Position numbers and translations under genes: made by a program. 64,000 nucleotides of DNA. Origin: JAWKXU01 sp020446465. GTDB lineage: Bacteria; Pseudomonadota; Alphaproteobacteria; Sphingomonadales; Sphingomonadaceae. Below the pieces are notes generated by a model. The model had not been told where the DNA came from, did no database searches, and saw only the letters and a program-made list of their open reading frames with translations. Positions 1-8,656 of the stretch are shown here, one piece after another; the stretch's first letter is position 1; each line of letters opens with the position of its first letter. Location of the stretch: assembly GCA_041396845.1 (NCBI GenBank), contig JAWKXU010000002.1, positions 558,001 to 622,000 of the forward strand, written 5' to 3'.

Positions 1-27
1 GGCAGTTCTTAGTGGGGGCTTCACCCT

Positions 28-555
28 ATGACTCAGGCCGTACCCGAACCCGAATTTTCGCGAATCGTCGAACTCGATCGTCTAGGCGAAGGCGCGCGAA
101 CGATAACGGCTAACTCCGAAGAGCGCGCCGCCCTTGCGCGCCGGTTCGGTCTCGTCAGGATCGACCAGCTTGACGCGCAAGTGACGCTCACGCCGCAAGG
201 GCAGGCCATTGCCGCTGATGGCCGCATTCAGGCAAAGTTTGTGCAAAGCTGCGCGGTGTCGGGCGATGATCTGCCGGTGACGGTGGACGAACCACTCCAC
301 CTGCGGTTCGTGCCTGCACAAAGCCGCCGCCCGGACGAAGAAGTGGAACTCGACGAAAGCGATTGCGACGAAATCGAATATGAAGGCGGGCGATTCGATC
401 TGGGCGAAGCCGTCGCCCAAACGCTCGCACTGGCGATTGATCCCTTCGCCGTTGGCCCCAATGCTGAAAAGGCACGCAAGGAAGCAGGTCTGCTTGACGA
501 AAGCGCTGCAGGCCCCTTTGCGGCTCTCGCTGCGCTCACAAAAAAGAAGGACTGA
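28..555 (+). CDS. DUF177 (YceD-like) family protein
   Basis: The 175-residue length and layout fit the YceD/DUF177 family. There is a central SCAVSG segment, where family members carry conserved cysteines, followed by a strongly acidic stretch and the family-typical tail segment DLGEAVAQTLALAIDPF near residues 124-140. In E. coli the YceD gene sits upstream of rpmF and has been linked to 23S rRNA/ribosome maturation; a similar role here is inference. A GGGGG run nine bases before the ATG supports the start. The bases before it end in a TAG at 10-12, probably the tail of an upstream gene outside the window. The gene converges with ssb. Confidence 0.85.
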   Translation: MTQAVPEPEFSRIVELDRLGEGARTITANSEERAALARRFGLVRIDQLDAQVTLTPQGQAIAADGRIQAKFVQSCAVSGDDLPVTVDEPLHLRFVPAQSRRPDEEVELDESDCDEIEYEGGRFDLGEAVAQTLALAIDPFAVGPNAEKARKEAGLLDESAAGPFAALAALTKKKD

Positions 556-589
556 CCGCTCGCAAAGGTCAGCCCTCGATCAAACTGCC

Positions 590-1102
590 TCAGAAGGGAA
601 TATCATCGTCAAGGTCGTCACCGAACGAACTTCCGCCGCCCGATGATCCGCCACCACCCTGATTCCAGCCGCCACCTTGCGAGCCGCCACCAGAACTGCC
701 ACCGCCCTGATCCCAGTTGCCGCCACCGCGCTGGCCACCGCCACTGCCGCCGGGGCCATCCAGCATGACCAGCGTGCCATTGAAGCCGCGCAGCACGACT
801 TCAGTTGAATAACGGTCATTGCCGGACTGGTCCTGCCACTTGCGGGTTTGCAACTGGCCTTCGATGTAAACCTTGGAGCCTTTGCGAAGGTAACGTTCAG
901 CGACGTTCACCAGCCCTTCGGAAAAGATCGCGACGGTATGCCATTCGGTACGTTCCTGACGCTCACCCGTGTTGCGATCTTTCCAGCTTTCAGACGTTGC
1001 AATCCGCAGATTGCAGACCTTGCCACCGTTCTGGAAGCTACGCACTTCGGGATCCTGTCCCAGATTGCCGATCAGGATAACCTTGTTGACGCTGCCTGCC
1101 AT
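590..1102 (-). CDS. ssb: Single-stranded DNA-binding protein SSB
   Basis: This is a 170-residue SSB that coats single-stranded DNA during replication, repair and recombination. The OB fold spans about residues 1-112 (start MAGSVNKVILIGNLG; WHTVAIF and YIEGQL strands). A glycine-rich disordered linker at about 115-155 follows, and the acidic tip DDDIPF is the standard docking peptide for SSB partner proteins. The gene lies 15 bases downstream of feoB on the same strand, so read-through from the iron operon is possible, although a promoter inside feoB cannot be excluded. Confidence 0.97.
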   Translation of the reverse strand: MAGSVNKVILIGNLGQDPEVRSFQNGGKVCNLRIATSESWKDRNTGERQERTEWHTVAIFSEGLVNVAERYLRKGSKVYIEGQLQTRKWQDQSGNDRYSTEVVLRGFNGTLVMLDGPGGSGGGQRGGGNWDQGGGSSGGGSQGGGWNQGGGGSSGGGSSFGDDLDDDIPF

Positions 1103-1117
1103 TTGAAACGTGCCTTT

Positions 1118-2977
1118 CTACAACCCCAGCGCAACCGCGCTCCAGTAAGTGATTCCCGCGAAGATGTAGGCCAGGCTGAACAGGTAGCACAACATGAAGA
1201 CAGGCCATTTCCACCCGTTTGTTTCGCGGCGGGCGACAGCAATGGTGGAAAGGCATTGTGGCGCAAAGACAAACCACGCCAGAAAGGCAAGTGCAGTCGG
1301 CAGGCTCCAGCGGGCGCCAAGCTGGGCAGTGAGCGCTTGCGATGCGGCGTCTTCGTCTTCGGCACCGACCGCATACGTGGTGGCGAGCGAAGACACGGCA
1401 ACTTCGCGCGCGGCCATGGCTGGTATCAGGGCCAGCGCAATTTCCCGGTTGAAGCCGATCGGCTCCACCACGACCGCAAGCCCTTGTGAAAGTTGCCCGG
1501 CAATGGACGCATCGACCTGGTTTTCTCCGGGCGCAGCGCGCGGAAAACTGAGCAGCAGCCACAGCACGACCGTTACGGTAAAGATGATGGTCCCCGCGCG
1601 GCGCAGGAAAACCCATGCACGCTGCCACAGCCCGATCAACAAATCCCCCAGGCGGGGCAACTGATATTTGGGCAGTTCCATGATGAACCCGCTCGCCGTG
1701 CCGCGCGTGACCGAACGGCGCAGAACCAGCGCGACAACCATCGCCCCGACAATCCCCGCGACATAGAGAGCAAACAACACCAGCCCCTGCAAACCAAGAA
1801 TCGCGAAGACCCCGCTACCAAGTGGCTCATTGGGAATAAACGCGGCGATGATGACAGCATAGACCGGCAACCGCGCCGAACATGTCATCAGCGGCGCAAT
1901 GAGGATCGTCGTCAGCCTGTCCTTGGGGTCGGCAATGCTGCGCGTCGCCATGATCCCCGGAATAGCGCAGGCAAAGCTGGACAGAAGCGGGATGAAACTG
2001 CGGCCTGACAGCCCCACCGTGGACATCATCCTGTCCATCAGGAACGCTGCCCTGGCCATATATCCGCTCGCCTCCATAAAGAGGATGAAAGCAAAAAGCG
2101 TGACAATTTGCGGCAGGAACACGACAACCGAGCCGACCCCCGACAATATGCCTTGCGTCAGCAGGTCGCGCAGGAACCCGGCAGGCAAATGTGTGGTTGC
2201 AAGGTCAATCAGCACGCCAATCCCTGCATCAAGCGCATCGGCAAAAGGCGCTGCCCCTGCAAAGACGGCCTGAAATACCACAAACAGCAGCGCAAACAGG
2301 ATAACCGGCCCAAGCCACGGGTGCAGAAACAGATTATCGAGCCTCGAATGCAGCTTGTGCCGCGTGGTTTCGGACAGGATTGCGCCCGCAGCAATGTTGT
2401 GCGCGGCCAATCGCCGTTCCGGCAATGTCAGGTGCACGCGCCCTTCGTGCGTTTCGGCATCAGCCGTGCTTTCTGCGTTGGCGACTGCGGCAAGGAGTTC
2501 ATCCAGCCCGCGGCGGCGGACGGCGACGGTGGGGATCACCGGCACACCCAGTGCCCGCTGCAACGCCAGCGGGTCCAGCACCAGTCCGTCACGCTCGGCA
2601 AGGTCAACCATGTTGAGCGCCACCACGACCGGCAGGCCAAGCTCTATCAATTCCTGGGCAAAGACCAGATGCTGTTCAAGGTTGGACGCATCGACAACGA
2701 TAATGAGAACTTCGGGCCGGGCTTCGCCTGCAAGCTCCCCCAGGACGGCCTTGCGCGTCACTTCCTCATCCGGACTGGTCGCATGCAACCCATAGGAACC
2801 CGGCAAATCGACCAGTTCCATCGTCTCCCCACTCGGCAAAGTGAGGCGGCCCGATTTGCGCTCTACCGTCACGCCGGGATAGTTGGCGATTTTCTGGCGC
2901 GCACCAGTCAGGGCATTGAAAAGCGCGCTTTTCCCGGCATTGGGATTGCCGACCAGAACCGCGCAGCGCAAACGCAT
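1118..2977 (-). CDS. feoB: Ferrous iron transporter B
   Basis: FeoB imports Fe2+ across the inner membrane. The N-terminal G domain is intact: GNPNAGKS at residues 10-17, DLPG at 57-60 and NMVD at about 122-125, then a helical regulatory region and many hydrophobic helices to the C terminus. The 619-residue form is shorter than E. coli FeoB (773). The frame is open further upstream, but the start chosen is the ATG overlapping the feoA stop by three bases, because the G1 motif follows immediately and the upstream translation is low-complexity shadow sequence. It is translationally coupled to feoA and followed by ssb. Confidence 0.96.
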   Translation of the reverse strand: MRLRCAVLVGNPNAGKSALFNALTGARQKIANYPGVTVERKSGRLTLPSGETMELVDLPGSYGLHATSPDEEVTRKAVLGELAGEARPEVLIIVVDASNLEQHLVFAQELIELGLPVVVALNMVDLAERDGLVLDPLALQRALGVPVIPTVAVRRRGLDELLAAVANAESTADAETHEGRVHLTLPERRLAAHNIAAGAILSETTRHKLHSRLDNLFLHPWLGPVILFALLFVVFQAVFAGAAPFADALDAGIGVLIDLATTHLPAGFLRDLLTQGILSGVGSVVVFLPQIVTLFAFILFMEASGYMARAAFLMDRMMSTVGLSGRSFIPLLSSFACAIPGIMATRSIADPKDRLTTILIAPLMTCSARLPVYAVIIAAFIPNEPLGSGVFAILGLQGLVLFALYVAGIVGAMVVALVLRRSVTRGTASGFIMELPKYQLPRLGDLLIGLWQRAWVFLRRAGTIIFTVTVVLWLLLSFPRAAPGENQVDASIAGQLSQGLAVVVEPIGFNREIALALIPAMAAREVAVSSLATTYAVGAEDEDAASQALTAQLGARWSLPTALAFLAWFVFAPQCLSTIAVARRETNGWKWPVFMLCYLFSLAYIFAGITYWSAVALGL

Positions 2978-3216
2978 CAGATCAACTCCACCTGCATGGC
3001 GCGGGCATGTGCCCGCCTGATGGCGACGCTCATCCGGCCAACCATCACGGCAAGAGGATCGCGCGATGCGAACACTCCGCGATAGGACACCGCCACCCGC
3101 GCGCCCGCATCCAGACCCAGCGCGCGCAGTCGCTGCGCCTCGTCCGGGGCAAGCGTGGCCCAATCGACCTTCACAATGGAAGCGCGCTGGCCAAGGGGAA
3201 GCTCATCAAGGGTCAT
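2977..3216 (-). CDS. feoA: Ferrous iron transport protein A
   Basis: This 79-residue SH3-like FeoA subunit (MTLDELPLGQRASIVKVD... ending RAMQVELI) acts at the cytoplasmic face of FeoB. An upstream in-frame start at 3285 would place the Fur-box-like sequence at 3254-3269 inside the coding region and add 23 unrelated residues, so the internal ATG at 3216 is preferred. Its ribosome binding site is weak. The stop overlaps the feoB start. The conserved (L)GLDAGARV segment typical of FeoA lies in the middle. Confidence 0.93.
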   Translation of the reverse strand: MTLDELPLGQRASIVKVDWATLAPDEAQRLRALGLDAGARVAVSYRGVFASRDPLAVMVGRMSVAIRRAHARAMQVELI

Positions 3217-3253
3217 CAGGGTCGCGGTGCCAGATTCGCCACCATGTTGCAAC

Positions 3254-3269
3254 TGATTATCATTATTCA
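3254..3269 (-). promoter_or_regulatory. Fur-box-like operator upstream of feoA
   Basis: Read on the minus strand the site is TGAATAATGATAATCA. It closely follows the classical Fur consensus built from GATAAT/ATTATC hexamers. It lies 38-53 bases upstream of the preferred feoA start, in the gap after the COQ9 gene, so iron-dependent repression of feoAB (and perhaps ssb) is the natural inference. Only sequence similarity supports it. Confidence 0.7.
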
Positions 3270-3291
3270 AACAACCCCTCGGCAACGGTCA

Positions 3292-3948
3292 CTAGCGGGC
3301 AGGATAGCGCAGCCGCCCCAAAAAGCGCGCCATGCTGAAGCCCCGGCCAGAATCAGGCACAAACCGCGCCTTGGCTTTTTCGAAACGGATGATTCCGGCG
3401 ATCCGGCGATCCAGAAAAGCTAGCGTTGCGGCTTTACCCTCGCTTTGATCGTCAGCAAAAATCGCCAGCGTCGCAGCATAGACGCCTGCGAGGATGGTGC
3501 GTTTTGTATAGTGGTTGTAATCGGCCGACTTGTCACCGGCGAGCCGCCACATCAGGTCTGCACTCGTCCACCCCAGGCGCAGGGCGCGGCCAGCATTTTG
3601 AGGCATGGCCATAATCGCCAGGGCGCGCCTGAGAGCCTCCTCCTTGCCCGCGATCCGTGCCAGACGAAACGCGACGAGACTGCGAATCCGCTCCCGCACC
3701 GGCAGTTCAGCCAGTTTGCCATCGGCAAAAGCGTCATGCATTGCCGCATCGACGCTGGCCACCCACGCCTCGATCATGTCCATGGCGCCGCCAGCGAATG
3801 CCAGCCGTGCAACCGATGCCTCGACACCATGCTGTGCGGCTGCCGTTTCGAGTGCCGCATCCGTCCAGCCATCGAACACTGCAGCATCGGCAACAGCCGG
3901 GGCCAGCAGACCACGCAGTTCATCAAGAGTAAGATCGGATGCGCTCAT
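3292..3948 (-). CDS. COQ9 family protein
   Basis: This 218-residue all-helical protein matches the COQ9 family: N-terminal TetR-like helices, then a conserved C-terminal segment with GRALRLGWTSADLMWRLAGD and DYNHYTKRTIL at roughly residues 118-150. COQ9 binds lipid and supports COQ7-type hydroxylation in ubiquinone synthesis; its bacterial role is inferred from the eukaryotic family. The ATG at 3948 is a clean start. It precedes feoAB on the same strand, but the Fur-like site between them argues for separate control. Confidence 0.9.
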   Translation of the reverse strand: MSASDLTLDELRGLLAPAVADAAVFDGWTDAALETAAAQHGVEASVARLAFAGGAMDMIEAWVASVDAAMHDAFADGKLAELPVRERIRSLVAFRLARIAGKEEALRRALAIMAMPQNAGRALRLGWTSADLMWRLAGDKSADYNHYTKRTILAGVYAATLAIFADDQSEGKAATLAFLDRRIAGIIRFEKAKARFVPDSGRGFSMARFLGRLRYPAR

Positions 3949-4016
3949 GCGCGCCCTGTTAGCACAGGCTGCGACAATCAGAAGACCAAATCAGGCAGAA
4001 GACCAAATCAAGTCAA

Positions 4017-4646
4017 TCAGAAGGAAGGCCCATAGACCTTTTGTGGTGCCTGTTGCCGTTTTTCCTGCTTGTCGGCGGATTCAATAGCCGACAACACCTG
4101 ACTTGAAGGGCCATCGAGAGCCGCATAATCGCGCGCGCTCCGCCCGGAATTGTCTGCGCGGTCGGGGTTTGCGCCCGCTTTCAGCAAGGCCCGGACGATT
4201 GCAACATCGCGGCGATGGACAGCGGTAATCAACGGCGTTTCGCCAGTCTGCGACGCATCATCGACGCGCGCACCTGCATCGAGCAGCGCCTGCGCCCCTT
4301 CGATAAAACCAACGCCAACAGCGAGGCCAAGCGGTGTCACGCCCTTGGTATTCTGGAGATTGGGATCAGCACCCTTGGCGATCAGAAAGCGAATCCAGGC
4401 CACATCGCGGCGCTGGGTAACAATGTGCAGCGCCGAATCGCCCGAAGTTATGTCACGCGTGTTGACAATCGTTGTTCCCGGCTCATTCAGATAGTCAGTA
4501 ACAGCCTGACCGTCCTGCTTTTTCACCGCTTCCAGAAACTTGTAACTGTCGGAAAACTGGGCGCGCGCGGGCATTGCGACCAGAACAGCACCCGCCAACG
4601 CGGCCAGCACCACCGGCACAATCTGCTTCAAACCCTTCGCTTGCAT
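4017..4646 (-). CDS. Exported ankyrin-repeat protein
   Basis: This is a 209-residue protein. A signal peptide of about 30 residues (MQAKGLKQIVPVVLAALAGA, then AMPARA) precedes at least four ankyrin repeats (SALHIVTQRRDVAWIRFLIA, TPLGLAVGVGFIEGAQALLD, TPLITAVHRRDVAIVRALLK, SARDYAALDG). A longer version would begin with TTG at 4700; the ATG at 4646 has GGAAGAAGGGG upstream and starts directly at the signal peptide. It is probably a periplasmic protein-interaction module with an unknown partner. It diverges from the SCO gene. Confidence 0.85.
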   Translation of the reverse strand: MQAKGLKQIVPVVLAALAGAVLVAMPARAQFSDSYKFLEAVKKQDGQAVTDYLNEPGTTIVNTRDITSGDSALHIVTQRRDVAWIRFLIAKGADPNLQNTKGVTPLGLAVGVGFIEGAQALLDAGARVDDASQTGETPLITAVHRRDVAIVRALLKAGANPDRADNSGRSARDYAALDGPSSQVLSAIESADKQEKRQQAPQKVYGPSF

Positions 4647-4716
4647 GACGACGACTGCCCCTTCTTCCAGCGCATAAACCTTGAGTGTTCTCTTGCCCAA
4701 CTTGGGTTAGCAGAGC

Positions 4717-5334
4717 ATGAACCGCAGCGCTATGTTGACTCGCAAACTTCGTATCGCCCTGCTCTTTCCCGCTTTGGCGCTTGCCGCTTGCGGCGGCTCC
4801 GGCACATCGGCGCCTGATGAAAAACCGCCGCTGGCGGGCAGTTCCATCGGCGGCCCCTTCACCCTCACTGGCGAAGACGGCAAGCCGGTTCACTGGTCGG
4901 ATTTCGACGGGCGTTATCGCATTGTCTATTTTGGCTATACATATTGCCCCGATGTTTGCCCGCTGGATGTGCAGACAATGGTAAAGGGGCTGAAGCTCTT
5001 TGCAGAAGACCATCCAGACCTCGCCAGTCAGGTGCAGCCGATCTTCATCTCGATCGACCCGGCACGCGATACCCCGGATGCGATACGCCAGTTCACGCAT
5101 GCCTTTTCGGACAAGCTCGTCGGCCTGACCGGCACGCCTGAGCAAGTCGCCGCAGCAGCCAAGGCTTTTGCCGTCTATTATGCCAGGGGGGAATCCCAGC
5201 CTGGCGGCGGATACCTGATGGACCACAGCCGCGGCGCATACCTGATGGGCAAGGATGGCGCGGCGATTGCGCTTGTCCCGGTTGACAAGGACGCCCCGGC
5301 AGTGGCGGCGGAACTGGCGCGATGGGTGCGTTAA
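4717..5334 (+). CDS. SCO1/SenC family copper chaperone lipoprotein
   Basis: SCO proteins deliver copper to the CuA centre of cytochrome c oxidase or act as thiol-disulfide reductants. The 205-residue protein has a lipobox (ALALAAC, lipidated Cys25), a thioredoxin fold, the copper motif CPDVCP (Cys77 and Cys81) and the third ligand His170 in YLMDHSRG. No oxidase genes are adjacent. Its end overlaps the next gene by 13 bases, so it probably leads a three-gene transcript with the YcgN-like and YgjP-like genes. Confidence 0.94.
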   Translation: MNRSAMLTRKLRIALLFPALALAACGGSGTSAPDEKPPLAGSSIGGPFTLTGEDGKPVHWSDFDGRYRIVYFGYTYCPDVCPLDVQTMVKGLKLFAEDHPDLASQVQPIFISIDPARDTPDAIRQFTHAFSDKLVGLTGTPEQVAAAAKAFAVYYARGESQPGGGYLMDHSRGAYLMGKDGAAIALVPVDKDAPAVAAELARWVR

Positions 5335-5804
5335 GGGCACAGTTCTGGGAACTGCCGCTCGACACATTGACGCGCGCGGAATGGGAAGCCTTGTGCGATG
5401 GCTGCGGCCAGTGCTGCCTGCACAAACTGGAAGATGCCGACACTGGCGAAGTGCTGCACACCAACGTCGCGTGCAAATTGCTCGATATCGAAACGGCTCA
5501 ATGCAGCAATTACCGCAATCGCCGCGCATTCGTGCCCGATTGCTTGCGGTTGACCGCACGCCTGTTACCTGAAATCCGCTGGCTACCCGACACATGCGCC
5601 TATGTCCGCCGCGCAAAAGACCTGCCGCTGCCGCAATGGCATTACCTGCTGACCGGGGATCGCGACGATGTGCGGCGTGCAGGCGTTTCCGTCGCCGGGC
5701 GCGTCATCACCGAAGACGAAGCCGGACCGCTGGAACACCATATCGTCGAGCCATCCTTTGGTGACGCCGGTGCGTCTACCGGGACAAAGGCCCGCCGCGC
5801 ATGA
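5322..5804 (+). CDS. YcgN family cysteine-cluster protein
   Basis: The 160-residue protein carries the YcgN/YkgJ-type cluster CDGCGQCCLHKLED at about residues 25-38, with further cysteines in VACKLLD, QCSNY, PDCL and DTCAYV. This is a presumed zinc or Fe-S binding pattern of unknown biochemical function. The extreme C terminus (GASTGTKARRA) is not conserved-looking. It overlaps both neighbours (13 bases with SCO, 4 bases with the metallopeptidase), which indicates translational coupling. Confidence 0.88.
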   Translation: MGALRAQFWELPLDTLTRAEWEALCDGCGQCCLHKLEDADTGEVLHTNVACKLLDIETAQCSNYRNRRAFVPDCLRLTARLLPEIRWLPDTCAYVRRAKDLPLPQWHYLLTGDRDDVRRAGVSVAGRVITEDEAGPLEHHIVEPSFGDAGASTGTKARRA

Positions 5805-6523
5805 TCGACTGGCTCCGCCGCGAACAAGCCGATCCATCGGTAGAAATCGCGGGACAAGCCATTCCCCTTGCAATCAGACGACACGCACGCGCCACGCGCA
5901 TGACCATGCGTCTCGCCCCCGATGGCAACGAAGTGCGTATTACCATGCCGCGCTGGGGACGCACCGCAGAAGCCATAGCCTTTGCCCATGGCAAGCGGGA
6001 CTGGCTGGAGAGCCAGCTTCGCGCCATGCCCGCGAGAACCCCTCCGGTTCCCGCCGGGGCAATCGCTTATCGTGGCGAGAGGCTGACGATTGACTGGGAA
6101 AGCCATCATCCCCGTCGCCCGATCATCACCGGCGGACAACTGCAGATCGGTGGGCCGGTGCAGAGCCTGGAAAGCCGCCTGCGCCGCTGGCTTTGCCAGG
6201 AAGCCCTGACATTGATGCAGGCGGACCTTGCCCACTATTGCGATCTGGCGGGAAAGCCCTGCCCCGATCTGCGTCTGTCGCGAGCGCAACGGCGCTGGGG
6301 CAGTTGCGGGCCGGACGGGACGATCCGCATGAACTGGCGGCTGGTGCAGGCCCCTGACCATGTGCGGCGCTCGGTCGTGGCGCATGAAGTGGCGCACCTT
6401 GTCCACTTTGATCACTCACCGGCTTTCCATGCGCTGCTGGGCCAGTTGTTCGAAGGCGATATTGCCGCTGCCAATGGCTGGCTGAAAGCCCACGGCCGCA
6501 CGCTTTACGCAACCTTTTCCTGA
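5801..6523 (+). CDS. M48/YgjP-type zinc metallopeptidase-fold protein
   Basis: This 240-residue member of the YgjP/DUF45 family has the zinc motif HEVAHLVHFDHSPAFH (about residues 193-208), preceded by the family hallmark RRWGSCGPDGTIRMNWRLV. E. coli YgjP has been described as a UTP pyrophosphatase, while the fold is that of SprT/WLM-type metalloproteases, so the real substrate here is uncertain. The ATG overlaps the previous stop as ATGA. Confidence 0.9.
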   Translation: MIDWLRREQADPSVEIAGQAIPLAIRRHARATRMTMRLAPDGNEVRITMPRWGRTAEAIAFAHGKRDWLESQLRAMPARTPPVPAGAIAYRGERLTIDWESHHPRRPIITGGQLQIGGPVQSLESRLRRWLCQEALTLMQADLAHYCDLAGKPCPDLRLSRAQRRWGSCGPDGTIRMNWRLVQAPDHVRRSVVAHEVAHLVHFDHSPAFHALLGQLFEGDIAAANGWLKAHGRTLYATFS

Positions 6524-6601
6524 ATCCTGAGCGGCGTGGCCCTAGGCCGCGTGCCTAGCATTAACGCGCCGTTTACCTTGATTGGCGACAATGGCGCAGT
6601 G

Positions 6602-7141
6602 ATGAGCAAAGTCGCCTTGGCCCTGACCGCAATCATCGCTGGCCTTGCCGCGCCGGGCGCGTCCGCGTGGGCGCAAGGCGTTTGCCTGCAATGCGATCTC
6701 CCGCCCGGTGAGCGCGGCAATGGCAATGATGGCAACAACGGCAACGGTCCGATGGACCTTAGTGTAACAAGCGACATCAACTTTGGCCGCATCGTCGTGA
6801 TCAATACCGGCAATGGCCAGATCCTGATGGACCCGGTGACAGGCGCAAAAGTGGCCAGCGGTGAGCTGCAGGATCTGGGCGGCATGGCATTTTCAGGTCA
6901 TGCCGTTGTCAGCGGCAAACCGTTTCGCAGCGTGCGGATAGAGTTTCCCTCCTCCGTCACCTTGTCGGGTGGGACGGGCACCACCGCGCAGCTTACCAAC
7001 CTGACGACCAATCTTCCCGCTTTCCCGCTGATCGGCAGTGACGGAACGCTGGCGTTCGATTTCAGTGGCACGCTAAACACCAACTCACCCGGCGGCGGGA
7101 ACTTGCGCGGCAGCTTTCGCATCCGCGTTTTTTACAACTGA
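6602..7141 (+). CDS. DUF4402-like exported protein
   Basis: This is a 179-residue secreted protein. A signal peptide (MSKVALALTAIIAG...ASAWAQG) is followed by a short mature N terminus with CLQCDLPPGERGNGN, then a beta-rich domain ending in the FRIRVFYN strand. Composition and layout (DINFGRIVV near the start; a GGTGTTAQLTNL region) match DUF4402 proteins, which resemble fimbrial or surface beta-sandwich subunits. A GTG start at 6536 is possible, but the internal ATG sits right at the signal peptide. No usher or chaperone gene is nearby, so the function is unknown. Confidence 0.75.
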   Translation: MSKVALALTAIIAGLAAPGASAWAQGVCLQCDLPPGERGNGNDGNNGNGPMDLSVTSDINFGRIVVINTGNGQILMDPVTGAKVASGELQDLGGMAFSGHAVVSGKPFRSVRIEFPSSVTLSGGTGTTAQLTNLTTNLPAFPLIGSDGTLAFDFSGTLNTNSPGGGNLRGSFRIRVFYN

Positions 7142-7199
7142 CAGCAACACCTGCGCTTAGAACTGGCGTTGCGGGCAAGGTCGCCCTATCTAGGCGGCG

Positions 7200-7640
7200 A
7201 TGAGTTTCTGGCGAAAAATCTCCCCGACAGGTGCAGCGCGCGACTTTGTAACCGAGTTTCGCCGTCCCAACCCTTATCGCTGGCGGATCGTTCTGGTTTC
7301 GCTGGTGGCAACGGTTTCACTGTTTTCCCTGATGGTGCCCGAAGGGGCAGAAGGCCCGCCGCCACGCCCCGAAGTGACCTATATCACGACCTTTGCCGCT
7401 GACAGGACCGATGCTGAAATCATTGCGTCCAATATCGAAAACCAGAAACGCAAGGATGCGATAATCGCGGAGCGCAAGGCCCGCGATGAACGTATCCGCG
7501 ACATCTATCGCACGCTGGGCAAGGTTTCGGGCATGGATGTCGAGAAGATCGAGCGCGAAGCCGCCGCTGATAAGGCAGCGGACGAGGCACGGCGCGAAGC
7601 AGCGCGCGAAGCAGGTGACAGGGCCAGTGCGGTCGAGTGA
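7200..7640 (+). CDS. Single-pass membrane protein with coiled-coil tail, unknown function
   Basis: The 146-residue protein has a basic N terminus (about 30 residues), one hydrophobic helix (IVLVSLVATVSLFSLMV, about residues 31-47), a proline-rich turn, and then a long charged helical tail rich in Lys/Glu/Arg/Ala (about 75-146) that should form a coiled coil. Such proteins sit just upstream of ribD in related genomes as far as I recall, but I assign no function. It overlaps the most likely ribD start. Confidence 0.65.
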   Translation: MSFWRKISPTGAARDFVTEFRRPNPYRWRIVLVSLVATVSLFSLMVPEGAEGPPPRPEVTYITTFAADRTDAEIIASNIENQKRKDAIIAERKARDERIRDIYRTLGKVSGMDVEKIEREAAADKAADEARREAAREAGDRASAVE

Positions 7641-8625
7641 TGCCGATCCACGCTGGATGGATGCCGCTGCCGCCCTTGCCGGGCGCGGCAGGCCGTTAAG
7701 CCGCCCCAATCCCGCAGTCGGCGCGATTATCGTCAAGAATGGTGCGGTGATCGGGCGGGGCTGGACGGCCGAGGGCGGACGCCCCCATGCCGAAGCCGTG
7801 GCATTGGCACAGGCTGGCCCGGCTGCCCAGGGCGCGACCCTGCACGTCACGCTGGAGCCGTGCGCGCACCAGAGCGAACGCGGCCCCTCGTGTACTTCGC
7901 TTATTCTCAATTCCGGGCTGGCCCGCGTGGTTGTGGGCGTGCAAGACCCGGACCCGCGCACAGCAGGCGATGGCCTTGCCATGTTGCGCGGTGCCGGCAT
8001 TGACGCACAGCTCATGCCCAGCCGCAGCGCAACACGCAGCCTTGCAGGCTACCTTATGCGCCAACGTCACGGGCGGCCCCACGTCACGTTGAAGCTCGCC
8101 CTTTCAATCGATGGCTGCATCGCCATGGCAGATGGGCAAAGCCAGTGGATTACCGGTGCGGCTGCCCGCGCCCATGTTCATGCAGAGCGCGCCCGCACCG
8201 ATGCGATACTGGTAGGCGGCGGCACTTTTCGCGCAGACGCCCCTCGGCTTGATGTGCGTTTACCGGGCCTTGCCGCCTTCAGCCCTGCGCGCTGGGTGCT
8301 TTCGCAAAGTGGCACGGCACCCGAAGGCTGGCAGGTTCTGGCCAGCCCCCGTGACATCGCAGGGCTGGCCGATGTGCAATACCTCTTCGTCGAAGGCGGC
8401 GCGCAAACCGCAGCAGCCTTCCTCAGCGCCGACCTGATTGACAGGCTGCTTGTCTATCGCGCCCCGATCCTGATTGGCGCGGGTCGCGCTTCGCTTGGCG
8501 ATATTGGTCTTGCCGCGCTCCCCGATGCCCACGGACGCTGGCACGTTGTCGAACGCCGAACCCTTGGCAGCGACACGCTCGAAGTCTATGAGCGCGCCCG
8601 TCCCGCAACTGACTGCAACACCTGA
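7627..8625 (+). CDS. ribD: Bifunctional diaminohydroxyphosphoribosylaminopyrimidine deaminase / reductase RibD
   Basis: RibD catalyses the deamination and reduction steps after GTP cyclohydrolase II in riboflavin synthesis. With the GTG start at 7627 the zinc deaminase motif is HAE at residues 54-56 and Cys79/Cys89 (EPCAHQSERGPSC). The reductase domain starts near PHVTLKLALSIDG and includes VGGGTFRADAPRLDVR; it is somewhat shorter than in E. coli. The frame stays open upstream to 7486, but that part overlaps the preceding gene. GTG at 7615 is an alternative start. ribE follows after 31 bases. Confidence 0.93.
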   Translation: MRSSDADPRWMDAAAALAGRGRPLSRPNPAVGAIIVKNGAVIGRGWTAEGGRPHAEAVALAQAGPAAQGATLHVTLEPCAHQSERGPSCTSLILNSGLARVVVGVQDPDPRTAGDGLAMLRGAGIDAQLMPSRSATRSLAGYLMRQRHGRPHVTLKLALSIDGCIAMADGQSQWITGAAARAHVHAERARTDAILVGGGTFRADAPRLDVRLPGLAAFSPARWVLSQSGTAPEGWQVLASPRDIAGLADVQYLFVEGGAQTAAAFLSADLIDRLLVYRAPILIGAGRASLGDIGLAALPDAHGRWHVVERRTLGSDTLEVYERARPATDCNT

Positions 8626-8656
8626 AGCCAGACCGGAAGGTCGAACGGAGAACCCC

